The translations under genes and the position numbers were made by a program. Shown one piece after another: positions 1 through 8,563 of a DNA stretch of 64,000 nt. Location of the stretch: NCBI GenBank assembly GCA_963664715.2, contig CAXXUY010000016.1, forward strand, positions 248,001-312,000, written 5' to 3'. Position 1 is the first letter of the stretch. Each line of letters begins with the position of its first letter. The stretch comes from JAPOXR01 sp963664715 (GTDB lineage Bacteria; Pseudomonadota; Alphaproteobacteria; Rhodobacterales; Rhodobacteraceae). The notes under the pieces were generated by a model. The model saw only the letters and a list, made by a program, of their open reading frames with translations. It searched no databases and was not told where the DNA came from.

Positions 1-1680
1 TGGCCGGAAACACAGGTCACGATCGGCCCCGTCATCGAGAATGGCTGGTATTACGACTTTGCACGCGAGACTCCGTTCACGCCCGACGATCTTGCTTCAA
101 TCGAACAGCAGATGCGGAAGATCATTGGACAGCGTGACGACGTGCGCACCGAAGTGTGGGACCGGCAGCGTGCAATCGATCACTACCGTGAATACAATGA
201 ACCCTACAAGGTGGAACTCGTTGAAGCCATTCCTCACGATGACCCTGTCAGAATGTACTGGCACGGAGACTGGCAGGATTTGTGCAAGGGCCCGCATCTG
301 AGGAACACCGGCCAGGTGCCAGGAGACGCATTTGAGCTGAGAAGCATCGCCGGCGCCTACTGGCGTGGCGACTCACGCAACAAAATGTTGCAGCGCATCT
401 ACGGGATTGCATTCCGGCGGAAAGCCGACCTCAAGGATCACCTCCGGATGCTTGAGGAAGCCCAGCGGCGCGATCATCGCCGGATCGGGGCTGAAATGGA
501 CCTGTTCCACTTCCAGGAAGAGGCGCCGGGGATGGCATTCTGGCACCCCCGGGGCTGGACTGTCTACAAGCTGCTGAGAGAATACGTGTCGCGCAAGCAG
601 GCGGAACACGGTTATGTCGAGGTCAACACACCTGCCGTCGTGGACCGTACGCTGTGGGAGGCTTCGGGCCACTGGGAAAAATACCGAGATCACATGTTCC
701 TGGTGCATGTCGAAGGCGACGAACGCGAACATGGCAGAATCAATGCGCTGAAACCCATGAACTGCCCGTGCCACGTCCAGATATTCAACAAGGGCCTGAA
801 GAGCTACCGGGACCTGCCGCTCAGAATGGCGGAATTCGGATCCTGCGCGCGCTTCGAACCTTCGGGAGCGTTGCACGGCCTCATGCGGGTGCGGGGATTT
901 GTCCAGGATGATGCCCACATATTCTGCGATGAAGCCCACATCGAGGAGGAAACCGCCGGCTTCATTACAATGCTGACGGAAATCTATTCCGATCTTGGAT
1001 TCGACGAGTTCAAGGTGAATTTTGCCGACCGGCCCGACGAACGATCGGGCAGCGACGATACCTGGGACAGGGCGGAACAGGCCCTGGTTTCGGCCACTCG
1101 TGCGGCCGGATGCGACTACGAGTTCAATCCGGGCGAGGGCGCCTTCTACGGGCCAAAGCTCGAATTCGTACTGACTGACGCAATCGGCAGAGACTGGCAA
1201 TGTGGCACGCTGCAGGTGGATTTTGTCATGCCTGAACGGCTGGATGCGTCCTATATCGGTTCCGATGGAGAAAAACACAGGCCGGTAATGCTCCATCGGG
1301 CAATTGTAGGAAGCTTCGAGAGATTCATAGGCATACTCATCGAGAACCATGCCGGAAGACTGCCGTTCTGGCTGTCACCGCGCCAGGTCGTTGTGGCGAC
1401 GATTATTTCGGGGGCCGATGACTACGCTCGCGAAGTCGCTGACCGCCTGAGGATGGCTGGAATCCGGGCCGAAGCCGACGTCAGGAACGAGAAGATCGGC
1501 TACAAGGTCAGGGAGCATTCACTTGGCAAGGTTCCCGTGATTTTTGCCGTTGGCGAGCGCGAGGTGGCCGACATGACGGTGTCTGTCCGTACGCTCGGTG
1601 AAAAGGGCGTCGAGGTTTGGCCGTTGGGTGAAGCAATTGACAGACTCAATGTTCCTGCCACGGCGCCGGACCTGCGGTAA
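1..1680 (+). CDS. thrS: Threonyl-tRNA synthetase, 5' end outside the window
   Basis: Charges tRNA-Thr with threonine in the cytoplasm. The frame is open from base 1, so the N-terminal TGS domain and the beginning of the editing domain lie upstream of the window. Visible are the end of the editing/SAD region (early residues containing GPVIENGWYYDF), the class II catalytic core with the zinc-site cysteine in MNCPCH, motif 2 around HGLMRVRGFVQDDAHIF, motif 3 around HRAIVGSFERFIGIL, and the C-terminal anticodon-binding domain beginning near SPRQVVVATI. About 560 residues are seen of a family that is usually near 640-650. It ends with TAA 126 nt before infC and may be co-transcribed with it. Confidence 0.97.
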   Translation, partial: WPETQVTIGPVIENGWYYDFARETPFTPDDLASIEQQMRKIIGQRDDVRTEVWDRQRAIDHYREYNEPYKVELVEAIPHDDPVRMYWHGDWQDLCKGPHLRNTGQVPGDAFELRSIAGAYWRGDSRNKMLQRIYGIAFRRKADLKDHLRMLEEAQRRDHRRIGAEMDLFHFQEEAPGMAFWHPRGWTVYKLLREYVSRKQAEHGYVEVNTPAVVDRTLWEASGHWEKYRDHMFLVHVEGDEREHGRINALKPMNCPCHVQIFNKGLKSYRDLPLRMAEFGSCARFEPSGALHGLMRVRGFVQDDAHIFCDEAHIEEETAGFITMLTEIYSDLGFDEFKVNFADRPDERSGSDDTWDRAEQALVSATRAAGCDYEFNPGEGAFYGPKLEFVLTDAIGRDWQCGTLQVDFVMPERLDASYIGSDGEKHRPVMLHRAIVGSFERFIGILIENHAGRLPFWLSPRQVVVATIISGADDYAREVADRLRMAGIRAEADVRNEKIGYKVREHSLGKVPVIFAVGEREVADMTVSVRTLGEKGVEVWPLGEAIDRLNVPATAPDLR

Positions 1681-1789
1681 CGAAATGAAATGTCACATTT
1701 GACTTCAAATTCGGTTGAACAGTTCCTGATTTCACTGTCAATGAGTTGAAGCCAGGCCCCAAGACATTTAATTGTCCGCACAGGCAATT

Positions 1790-1809
1790 GGAGAAGGAAG
1801 CCAAAGATA
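1790..1809 (+). promoter_or_regulatory. infC ribosome-binding site and AUA initiation codon
   Basis: GGAGAAGGA (1790-1798) lies 8 nt upstream of the ATA at 1807. The strong purine-rich site in front of a rare codon fits the known pattern in which IF-3 discriminates against its own non-canonical start. Autoregulation here is inferred from the family, not shown by the sequence. Confidence 0.7.
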
Positions 1810-2349
1810 CCTCGAAGACCATACAACGCGCCACCACCGCGTCAAACGGGGCCACGTGCGAATGATCGCATAGAGGCACCGCAAATCCGCCTGATAGGAC
1901 CTGACGGCGACAATCTAGGACTGAAGACCCCCGATCAAGGGAGGGCTCTCGCGGTTCAGGCTGGTCTCGATCTTGTCGAGATATCCCCTACAGCCGTTCC
2001 ACCTGTTTGCAAGATCATGGATCTTGGCAAGTTCAAATACGCCCAGCAGAAGCGCGATTCTGAATCTCGAAAAAAGCAGAAGACGATTGAGGTGAAAGAG
2101 GTCAAGTTTCGACCCAACACCGACACCCATGACTACAACGTCAAGCTCAGAAATGTCGAACGGTTCCTCGGCAACGGCGACAAGGTCAAGGTCACGATGC
2201 GCTTCCGGGGACGGGAAATGGCCCACCAGGAAATCGGGCAGGATTTGCTTGAGAGGGTGGCGGAAGACATCAGTCTGGTCGGCAAGATTGAAGAATTGCC
2301 AAAACTTGATGGCCGGCAGATGTACATGATGATTGCACCCGCGAAGTAG
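1807..2349 (+). CDS. infC: Translation initiation factor IF-3 with AUA start
   Basis: Binds the 30S subunit and enforces start-codon and initiator-tRNA selection. The conserved C-terminal part (KFRPNTDTHDYNVKL, RFRGREM) is unmistakable. In-frame coding homology runs upstream of the first ATG (2017) through RLIGPDGDNLGL and VQAGLDLVEISP back to PRRPYNAPPP, the usual alphaproteobacterial N-terminus. The only initiation-type codon next to that sequence is ATA at 1807, preceded by GGAGAAGGA at 1790-1798. No ATG, GTG or TTG exists in frame between the stop at 1747 and 1807. That gives 180 residues, the family norm. Non-AUG starts are classically used for infC autoregulation in E. coli (AUU). The gene is not followed by rpmI-rplT here. 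Confidence 0.93.
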   Translation: MPRRPYNAPPPRQTGPRANDRIEAPQIRLIGPDGDNLGLKTPDQGRALAVQAGLDLVEISPTAVPPVCKIMDLGKFKYAQQKRDSESRKKQKTIEVKEVKFRPNTDTHDYNVKLRNVERFLGNGDKVKVTMRFRGREMAHQEIGQDLLERVAEDISLVGKIEELPKLDGRQMYMMIAPAK

Positions 2350-2572
2350 GGATCGCTGACTGTTTGATCAGTTTCGCATCTGCAGCAGAAATCCGGCGGC
2401 AGAACCTGGCACCGGCCGGGTTGGGCTGTGAGGACAATGACCCGGGTTCACTTGCATCAAGTCCGGAATTTCTGGGCAATGCAAGCTTCGACCGGAATAT
2501 TCTGCGCGGATCGGTTTCAAGGGGCTGAATGATTGTTATGCAAGACCGCACCGGCCCAGCAACGCTGAAATC

Positions 2573-3748
2573 ATGAAACCAGTTGTCGTCTGTGCAGCCA
2601 AACGAACACCCATCGGTTCATTCCAGGGATCCCTGTCCAACATTGCGGCGACCGGTCTAGGGACGGCTGCCATTCGCGCCCTTTCCAGTGCGGTCAGGTT
2701 CGACCCTGGCGCTGTCGATGAAGTCATCCTTGGATGCGTGCTTTCGGCTGGTCTGGGTCAGGCCCCTGCCCGCCAGGCGAGCATCGGAGCGGGCTTTCCT
2801 GACTCCGTTCCTGCGACAACCGTCAACAAGATGTGCGGGTCTGGAATGAAGGCGATCATGATTGCGCATGATCGCCTGTCTCTCGGTGAGGGAGGAATGG
2901 CGGTGGCGGGCGGATTGGAAAGCATGAGCAATGCTCCTTATCTCATCCCGAAAATGAGAGCTGGCGCGCGGCTGGGCCATGCCGGAGCAGTTGACCACAT
3001 GTTTCTGGATGGGCTCGAGGATGCCTATGAAAGCGGCCGACTGATGGGCACATTTGCGGAGGATTGTGCAACGAAATTCTCCTTCTCGCGCGAAAGCCAG
3101 GACGATTATGCGCTTAGATCGCTTAACAGGGCTCTGATCGCACAGCAAAGAGCGGCGTTTGATTCCGAAATTGAGCCAGTCCGTGCCGATGATGGATCCA
3201 CGACTTTCCTGTCGCAGGATGAACAGCCATTGCTCGCCCATCCCGAGCGAATTCGAGAGTTGCGTCCCGTGTTTCGCAACAACGGCACGGTAACGGCCGC
3301 AAATTCATCCTCGATCTCCGACGGAGCTGCCGCACTGCTGCTTGCGACAAGAGGATACGCAGACGAAAACGGGTTTCCCGTATTGGCGACCATTGTAGGG
3401 CACGCATCTGCAGCCCAGAAGCCTGCACTGTTCACGACTGCCCCGGCAATTGCCGTGGACAGGTTGCTCGATCGGATAGGCTGGTCGGTTGCGGATGTGG
3501 GGCTCTGGGAAGTCAACGAAGCCTTTGCAGTCGTTGCCATGGCGTTTGCGGAGGAGCTTGGCATTTCTTCCGAGATCATGAACGTCAATGGTGGAGCCTG
3601 CGCGCTCGGCCACCCGATCGGGGCATCGGGTGCCAGGATCGTGGTTACGCTTCTCCACGCTATGCAGGCGCACGATGTCCAGCGCGGGATTGCTGCCATC
3701 TGCATCGGTGGGGGCGAGGCAACGGCACTGGCGGTCGAACTGGGCTGA
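2573..3748 (+). CDS. Acetyl-CoA acetyltransferase / thiolase family
   Basis: Thiolase of 391 residues, the standard length. It condenses two acetyl-CoA to acetoacetyl-CoA or cleaves 3-ketoacyl-CoA in the reverse direction. All catalytic residues are visible: acyl-accepting Cys88 in NKMCGSGMKA, His347 in GACALGHPIGASGAR, and the second cysteine Cys377 in CIGGGEATA. The substrate side (biosynthetic PhaA/AtoB type versus degradative FadA type) cannot be fixed from the sequence, but the short substrate loop and the overall pattern fit an acetoacetyl-CoA thiolase. It stands alone, with no phaB or hydratase beside it, and converges on the acyltransferase gene 37 nt downstream. Confidence 0.93.
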   Translation: MKPVVVCAAKRTPIGSFQGSLSNIAATGLGTAAIRALSSAVRFDPGAVDEVILGCVLSAGLGQAPARQASIGAGFPDSVPATTVNKMCGSGMKAIMIAHDRLSLGEGGMAVAGGLESMSNAPYLIPKMRAGARLGHAGAVDHMFLDGLEDAYESGRLMGTFAEDCATKFSFSRESQDDYALRSLNRALIAQQRAAFDSEIEPVRADDGSTTFLSQDEQPLLAHPERIRELRPVFRNNGTVTAANSSSISDGAAALLLATRGYADENGFPVLATIVGHASAAQKPALFTTAPAIAVDRLLDRIGWSVADVGLWEVNEAFAVVAMAFAEELGISSEIMNVNGGACALGHPIGASGARIVVTLLHAMQAHDVQRGIAAICIGGGEATALAVELG

Positions 3749-3785
3749 ACGGAAAGTTTGCAACCATCCACGTCTTGTACGGTGA

Positions 3786-4670
3786 CTACTCGTGATCCTT
3801 CCATCGCCTGTGGATCCAGTACCATTGCTCGGGATTCGCCCTGACTCTTGCTTCCAGGCTACGGTTCAGCTCCTGCGTCATTTCCGAAATGTCGCCATGC
3901 TCCACGGGATTTTCAAATTCGACGTCAAAATCCAGTCCATTTGGCTTGCGAATTGCATAGAAGGGGACCAGCAACGAACCGCTTTTGACTGCAATCCTGG
4001 CAACGGAAGTGTTTGTTCGAGTTGGCAGCCCCATGAAGTCAAGCGTGTCACCGGCGCTTGAGTATTGGTCGTTAAGGACGACCGTTATCCCACCCTGTTT
4101 CACGAATCTCATGAATTCCTTGGTGCCGACACTTCCTCTGGGAAAGACAGGCTTACCGATCCGTTTCATTGTATGAACGTAGTGCCGGTTGAAATACTTG
4201 TTGTTCATTGGCCGGTAGACACAACCGACAACATGGCCTCGCTTGATCAACTGAACCCTGCCGGCCTGCGGATTGCCAAAATGTCCCGTGACCAGAATGA
4301 CGGGACGTCCGACTGTTGATGCGTGTTCGATCGCCGCAAGGCCGGGTCCGAATGGTTCGTGCTGTGAGACCTGGGCGACAAATCTGCCGGTTGCATATGT
4401 TTCCATGAAAATCCGGGTAAAATTGTAAACGCAACCCCGGAAAATCCTCTTGTACTCCTCATCCGGCATGTCGGGAAATACGAGTTCCAGATTGCTGTAC
4501 ACCCTTTCCCTTATGTCGGTTAAAGGAACGATGACCCGTTCCATGGCAAGGCCGGCCGACCTTACCCTTTGCTCGTAGGGCAGCAGCTTGGCGGCACCAA
4601 AGAACGCACGAAGTCCGAGATCGGCTACGTAGTCGACTACAGTTTCCGCGGTTGCCGAAATCCTGCCCAT
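3786..4670 (-). CDS. Lysophospholipid / lipid A acyltransferase family (LpxL-HtrB type)
   Basis: 294-residue member of the lauroyl/myristoyl acyltransferase family, which transfers an acyl chain to lipid A precursors at the inner membrane. Family features are the ERVYSNLELVFP segment, the region ending in GHFGN at 129-133, the substrate loop around LNDQYSSAGDTLDFMGLP, and the C-terminal EQWYWIHRRWK. The catalytic HX4D/E motif reads His130-F-G-N-P-Gln135, so the usual acidic partner is replaced by Gln. That could mean an altered or reduced activity. It lies 18 nt downstream of the EamA transporter gene on the same strand and is probably co-transcribed. The family is sure; the exact acceptor is not. 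Confidence 0.9.
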   Translation of the reverse strand: MGRISATAETVVDYVADLGLRAFFGAAKLLPYEQRVRSAGLAMERVIVPLTDIRERVYSNLELVFPDMPDEEYKRIFRGCVYNFTRIFMETYATGRFVAQVSQHEPFGPGLAAIEHASTVGRPVILVTGHFGNPQAGRVQLIKRGHVVGCVYRPMNNKYFNRHYVHTMKRIGKPVFPRGSVGTKEFMRFVKQGGITVVLNDQYSSAGDTLDFMGLPTRTNTSVARIAVKSGSLLVPFYAIRKPNGLDFDVEFENPVEHGDISEMTQELNRSLEARVRANPEQWYWIHRRWKDHE

Positions 4671-4688
4671 CGCTGCTGTCTTGCCTCG

Positions 4689-5570
4689 TCAGTCTGCCTT
4701 CGCCGGCTTCGAAATCTCCCGGTGCCAAATGTAAAGACCCGAACCCGCAACCACAAACGCGCCGACATAGGTCAACAAGTCAGGAAACTCGTCAAAGAAG
4801 ATCATTCCGTACATCGCCGAAAACACGAGCGCCATGTAGCCGAACGGGCTTACCACAGATGCATCGGCCAGGAACAATGCCCTGATGATCAGGTATTGGC
4901 CAGCTGTACCGAATGCAGCCACAAGCACCATCAACGGGATATCAGGCAGCGCAGGCGGTGACCAATAGAACGGCACCATAAAGGACGCGAATAGCGCCCC
5001 CAGCAATGTCGTGAAGAAGAAGCTGGAGGACACATCTTCACTCCGTGCAAGAAACCGGGTGGCAATTGCGTATGCGGAAAAGGACATCGCAGCGAAAAGG
5101 GGAAACAGCGCGTAGGGCGAAAACACAGATGTGCCAGGACGGATAATGATGACGGCGCCTGCCAGTCCGATGAACACCCCCAGAAGGCGCCTCCAGCCGA
5201 ATCGCTCCCCAAGAAAGAACCACGAGGCCAGAACGATGATCAGCGGGTTGATCTGGAGAATGGTTGTTGCTGCTGCGAGATCGATATTGGAGAAGCCGAT
5301 AAAGAAACTCAGCGATCCGACAAAGAGCAGCGCGGACCGAAACAGCTGTAGCCATGGATGCCGCGTCCGCAGGACCACGCGGATCGTACGCCAGACAAGC
5401 AGGGTGGCCAGCAGAGTCTGACCAATATAGCGCACCCAAACCAGTTGAATGATATCGTATCTTGTGGACAGGCCCTTGGCCACGGCATCCATGCTCGAAA
5501 GGCAGAAGATGGCGAGAATCATCAGTACGATTGCTGTTGTGGAAGCAGAAAACCCAGATTTGACTGTCAT
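4689..5570 (-). CDS. EamA / DMT-family transporter
   Basis: 293-residue integral membrane protein with about ten hydrophobic segments arranged as two EamA repeats (roughly residues 10-140 and 155-285), typical of drug/metabolite exporters. The first repeat ends with the usual LGERFGWRRLLGVFIGLAG and the second with FFDEFPDLLTYVGAFVVAGSGL. The substrate is unknown; family members export amino acids, nucleosides or other small metabolites, and some import S-adenosylmethionine. It is upstream of the acyltransferase gene with an 18-nt gap and divergent from the monooxygenase cluster at 5816, with a 245-nt intergenic region that should hold both promoters. Confidence 0.9.
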   Translation of the reverse strand: MTVKSGFSASTTAIVLMILAIFCLSSMDAVAKGLSTRYDIIQLVWVRYIGQTLLATLLVWRTIRVVLRTRHPWLQLFRSALLFVGSLSFFIGFSNIDLAAATTILQINPLIIVLASWFFLGERFGWRRLLGVFIGLAGAVIIIRPGTSVFSPYALFPLFAAMSFSAYAIATRFLARSEDVSSSFFFTTLLGALFASFMVPFYWSPPALPDIPLMVLVAAFGTAGQYLIIRALFLADASVVSPFGYMALVFSAMYGMIFFDEFPDLLTYVGAFVVAGSGLYIWHREISKPAKAD

Positions 5571-5815
5571 CGATTGCCCTCGCCAAGTATGACAACATTC
5601 TTCAACTGTTCGACGAGCCCACTGACGATGAGCAACCGGATCGATCTTCGCATCCCGTCAGAACGATACGAACCGATTGCGGATTCCTGTGCAACAGGCT
5701 TTTTTGGAATCGCGACGACCGACGACAATTCGTCAGGCTGGATCCGAGGCTTGCAGACAATTCGCCTGCGTTCGCACAGCCAAGCCAACTGCCAAGACAA
5801 CAGTGATACATCACC

Positions 5816-7324
5816 ATGATTCGAACCGGAAATGAGTATCTAGATTCCATCAGGGACGGCAGGGTTGTTTATGTCAACGGGGAACTCGTCAAGGATGTGC
5901 CGACTCATCCGATGTTCAAGCCAATTGTCGAAATCCGTGCCAGAATCTACGACATGCAGCACGACGAGGCGACCCGGCCGGTGATGACCTATCGTGACAG
6001 TGGCGAAGACTATGCGGTAGGGATCAAGCTGCCGCGGTCACAGAATGACTGGTGGGACAAAAGGCGGGCAGTCAACGCGGTGTTTGACGACATAGGCGGT
6101 GTTGTTACCCGCGTTGGTGACGAAACAGTGGGCGAGATGTGGTCGCTGTTTGACGGACAGGATGTCCTTAACGAGGTCGACCCGCAATTCTCCGAGAACA
6201 TTCGCAACCACATCCATCATGTTGTCCAGTCCGACACGTTTCATGTCTCGGCAAATACCGACCCAAAGGGAGACAGGTCGAAACCGCCGCAGGAACAGGA
6301 CCCGGACATGTTGCTGCATGTTGTCAGGGAAACCGATGACGGCCTCGTAGTTCGCGGTGCAAAATTTGAAACTGCTGCTCCCTACGCAAATCAGGCCTTC
6401 ACCAAGCCGACGATAGCCAACTGGGGCAACGAAGCGTATTCCGACTACGCGGTCGGATTTATCTGCGATCTTTCCTCTCCGGGTATCAGCATGATCTGTC
6501 GTACCGGCTTTACCGGACGTTCCCCGCAGGCAGATTACCCTCTTGCGAACAGGTTTGACGAAGTGGACAGCCTCGTGGTTTTCGACGATGTCGTCATACC
6601 ATGGGACAACGTCCTGTTCTATCGGCACACGCGGGCAGCCGCATTCATCCGGGCAACGCTGCACAGGTATTCAGCCTTTGCCTTTGTCCATAGAAACCTG
6701 GCCTTCACTGACATGATGATCGGCGCCGCGCTCTGGAATGTACGCCAGACGGGACTCGACAAGCAGCCGGCAGTTCAGGAAAAGCTCGCGAAATTGGCCG
6801 TATACAGGGAAGGGATCAATGCTCATTTGACAGCAGCCGTGGCACTGGCCGAACAGAGTCCCGGCGGCCTGCTGATGCCGAACCAGTCCCTGCTGTACAC
6901 GGGGCGTGTTCATGCCTGTTCACAGTACCACGAAATGGTCCACATCGCGCGCGAACTCTGCGGTGGTCAGATCTGCGTAACGCCTGACCAGGCATGTTTC
7001 GAGCATGTCGAATCGGGTCCATGGCTCCAGAAATACTATACGATCAACGAAAGTTGGGTTGCAGAAGACCGCCGCAAGCTCCTTGCATTTGCCAGGGACT
7101 TGCTCAATTCGGACTATGCCGGACACCGCCTTACGTTTCAGTTGTTTGCGCAGTCACCTCCTTTTGCTCACCTTGGCGCCGTCTACCGGAACTTCGGATG
7201 GGATGGCCCACTTGAATTCGTGAAGAATGCAGCAGGGCTTTCCGACGATGTATGCTCGGGACGCAGCCTCGAAAGCTGGTTAGAGACGCAACCTCATCCG
7301 GGCACGGAACGGAATGAGACCTGA
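5816..7324 (+). CDS. 4-hydroxyphenylacetate 3-hydroxylase family flavin-dependent monooxygenase (HpaB-like)
   Basis: 502-residue acyl-CoA-dehydrogenase-fold oxygenase of the HpaB/PvcC group. It would use reduced flavin supplied by a partner reductase to hydroxylate an aromatic or heterocyclic substrate. Diagnostic stretches are the N-terminal GNEYLDSIRDGRVVYVNGE, the central RGAKFETAAPYANQAF, FDDVVIPWDNVLFYRH, and the helical C-terminal half with AEDRRKLLAFARDLLNSDYAG. 4-hydroxybutyryl-CoA dehydratases share the fold, but the flavin reductase gene 12 nt downstream favours a two-component monooxygenase. The true substrate is unknown. First gene of a four-gene cluster with reductase-LysR fusion, RidA and DUF1028 genes. 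Confidence 0.88.
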   Translation: MIRTGNEYLDSIRDGRVVYVNGELVKDVPTHPMFKPIVEIRARIYDMQHDEATRPVMTYRDSGEDYAVGIKLPRSQNDWWDKRRAVNAVFDDIGGVVTRVGDETVGEMWSLFDGQDVLNEVDPQFSENIRNHIHHVVQSDTFHVSANTDPKGDRSKPPQEQDPDMLLHVVRETDDGLVVRGAKFETAAPYANQAFTKPTIANWGNEAYSDYAVGFICDLSSPGISMICRTGFTGRSPQADYPLANRFDEVDSLVVFDDVVIPWDNVLFYRHTRAAAFIRATLHRYSAFAFVHRNLAFTDMMIGAALWNVRQTGLDKQPAVQEKLAKLAVYREGINAHLTAAVALAEQSPGGLLMPNQSLLYTGRVHACSQYHEMVHIARELCGGQICVTPDQACFEHVESGPWLQKYYTINESWVAEDRRKLLAFARDLLNSDYAGHRLTFQLFAQSPPFAHLGAVYRNFGWDGPLEFVKNAAGLSDDVCSGRSLESWLETQPHPGTERNET

Positions 7325-7336
7325 TGCGGGACCGGC

Positions 7337-8563
7337 ATGGTCACCGCGCTGCCGAGCGAACCGATGAACGACGACAGGGCAAGCAATCGGAACCGGTTCA
7401 TCTCCGGTATGAGCCACGCCGCCAACACGGTCAGCGTGGTCACAACCGACGGTCCTGCCGGACGATCCGGCGTCACCGTTTCATCGATGTCATCCGTTTC
7501 TGCCGACAGTGCCAAGCCGACGCTGCTGGTTTGCGTTCATCATCTCAGCCCGGTCTGCGACGGATTACTGGGAAACCGGGTCTTCTGTGTGAACCTCTTG
7601 CGAGATGACCAGTCATTCGTGGCCGATACATTCGCGGGAAGAACCGTTCCTGCCGGCAACGACAAGTTCAATTGCACGACCTGGACCAAGGCACAAACCG
7701 GAGCACCTGTCGCAGTCAACCACCTGGTGGCATTCGATTGCGAGCTGATTCAGGATTTCCGTGTTGGCAGCCATATCATCTTCGTCGGTCAGGTTGTCGA
7801 GACAATAATCCACAAGGGACATGCTCCCCTCATCTACGCCAATCGAGGATATGGAACGCCGATGCGATTTGACAAGGCAGCCGATCCCTTGCACGAGTCG
7901 ACATCAGACAGACTGCGAATAGGATGCCACTTCACATTTGCGCCGGTCTTTCTGCCAGGACTGGTTTCCGAACTTGCACGAACCAACCCGGATACCGACA
8001 TCTCGTTCATCGTGGGACACGAAGGCCAGCTTCAGGAGGCGTTGCGTTCGCACGCGTGCGATGTCGCCTTCAGTTACAACCTTGACAGGGATCGGAACAT
8101 CAGGATCGAGGAGCTGGCTGAAGCCAAGCCCCATGTTCTGCTTCCGGCTGGACATCAACTTGCCAAGGCCCCGCATGTTTCATTGCACGACCTGGCTCCA
8201 CTTCCCATGGTTCTGTTGCAGCGTCCTCCCAGCGAGCAGTATTTCATCGGCATCTTCGAGGAACACGGACTTGAACCGCTAGTCAGGTACAGAACACCGT
8301 CATTCGAGATGGTACGGGCCTTCGTCGGCCGAGGCCTTGGCTACAGCATACTGATGCCCCGCCCGGCGACTGATGCGACGTATGAAGGAACTTCAGTTGT
8401 AACGCTGCCGCTGTCCGAAAACGTTTCGCCGGGCAAGTTCGTGCTGGCGACGCTGAAAGGCAAGCAATTCAACCCGGCGGCAAAGGAATTCATGCGCCTT
8501 TGCAGGTCGACATTCATGAATTTCTCCGAAGGACCGATACATCATGATTCACAAGAGAATTAG
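7337..8563 (+). CDS. Flavin reductase domain fused to a LysR-type substrate-binding domain
   Basis: 408 residues with two recognisable parts. Residues about 20-175 are a flavin reductase of the HpaC/RutF type (FISGMSHAANTVSVVTTDGP, GVTVSSMSSVSADSAKPTLLVC, FCVNLLRDDQ, GQVVETIIHKGHAPLIYANRGYG). Residues about 191-395 are a LysR effector-binding domain starting RIGCHFTFAPVFLPGLV and including GLGYSILMP. There is no helix-turn-helix anywhere, so it is not a conventional transcription factor. The reductase should feed the upstream monooxygenase. The second domain could sense the substrate and gate FADH2 supply; this is inference. ATG at 7337 gives the longest frame; ATG 7364 is an alternative. It overlaps the RidA gene by 20 nt. 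Confidence 0.87.
   Translation: MVTALPSEPMNDDRASNRNRFISGMSHAANTVSVVTTDGPAGRSGVTVSSMSSVSADSAKPTLLVCVHHLSPVCDGLLGNRVFCVNLLRDDQSFVADTFAGRTVPAGNDKFNCTTWTKAQTGAPVAVNHLVAFDCELIQDFRVGSHIIFVGQVVETIIHKGHAPLIYANRGYGTPMRFDKAADPLHESTSDRLRIGCHFTFAPVFLPGLVSELARTNPDTDISFIVGHEGQLQEALRSHACDVAFSYNLDRDRNIRIEELAEAKPHVLLPAGHQLAKAPHVSLHDLAPLPMVLLQRPPSEQYFIGIFEEHGLEPLVRYRTPSFEMVRAFVGRGLGYSILMPRPATDATYEGTSVVTLPLSENVSPGKFVLATLKGKQFNPAAKEFMRLCRSTFMNFSEGPIHHDSQEN

Noticed and set aside
373..1350. Long minus-strand open frame inside thrS
   Set aside because: Antisense to a clear thrS coding sequence and without homology.
5567..5800. 77-codon minus-strand frame whose stop overlaps the EamA transporter start (ATGA)
   Set aside because: The overlap is attractive, but no family-like sequence is seen and the frame sits in the likely divergent promoter region.
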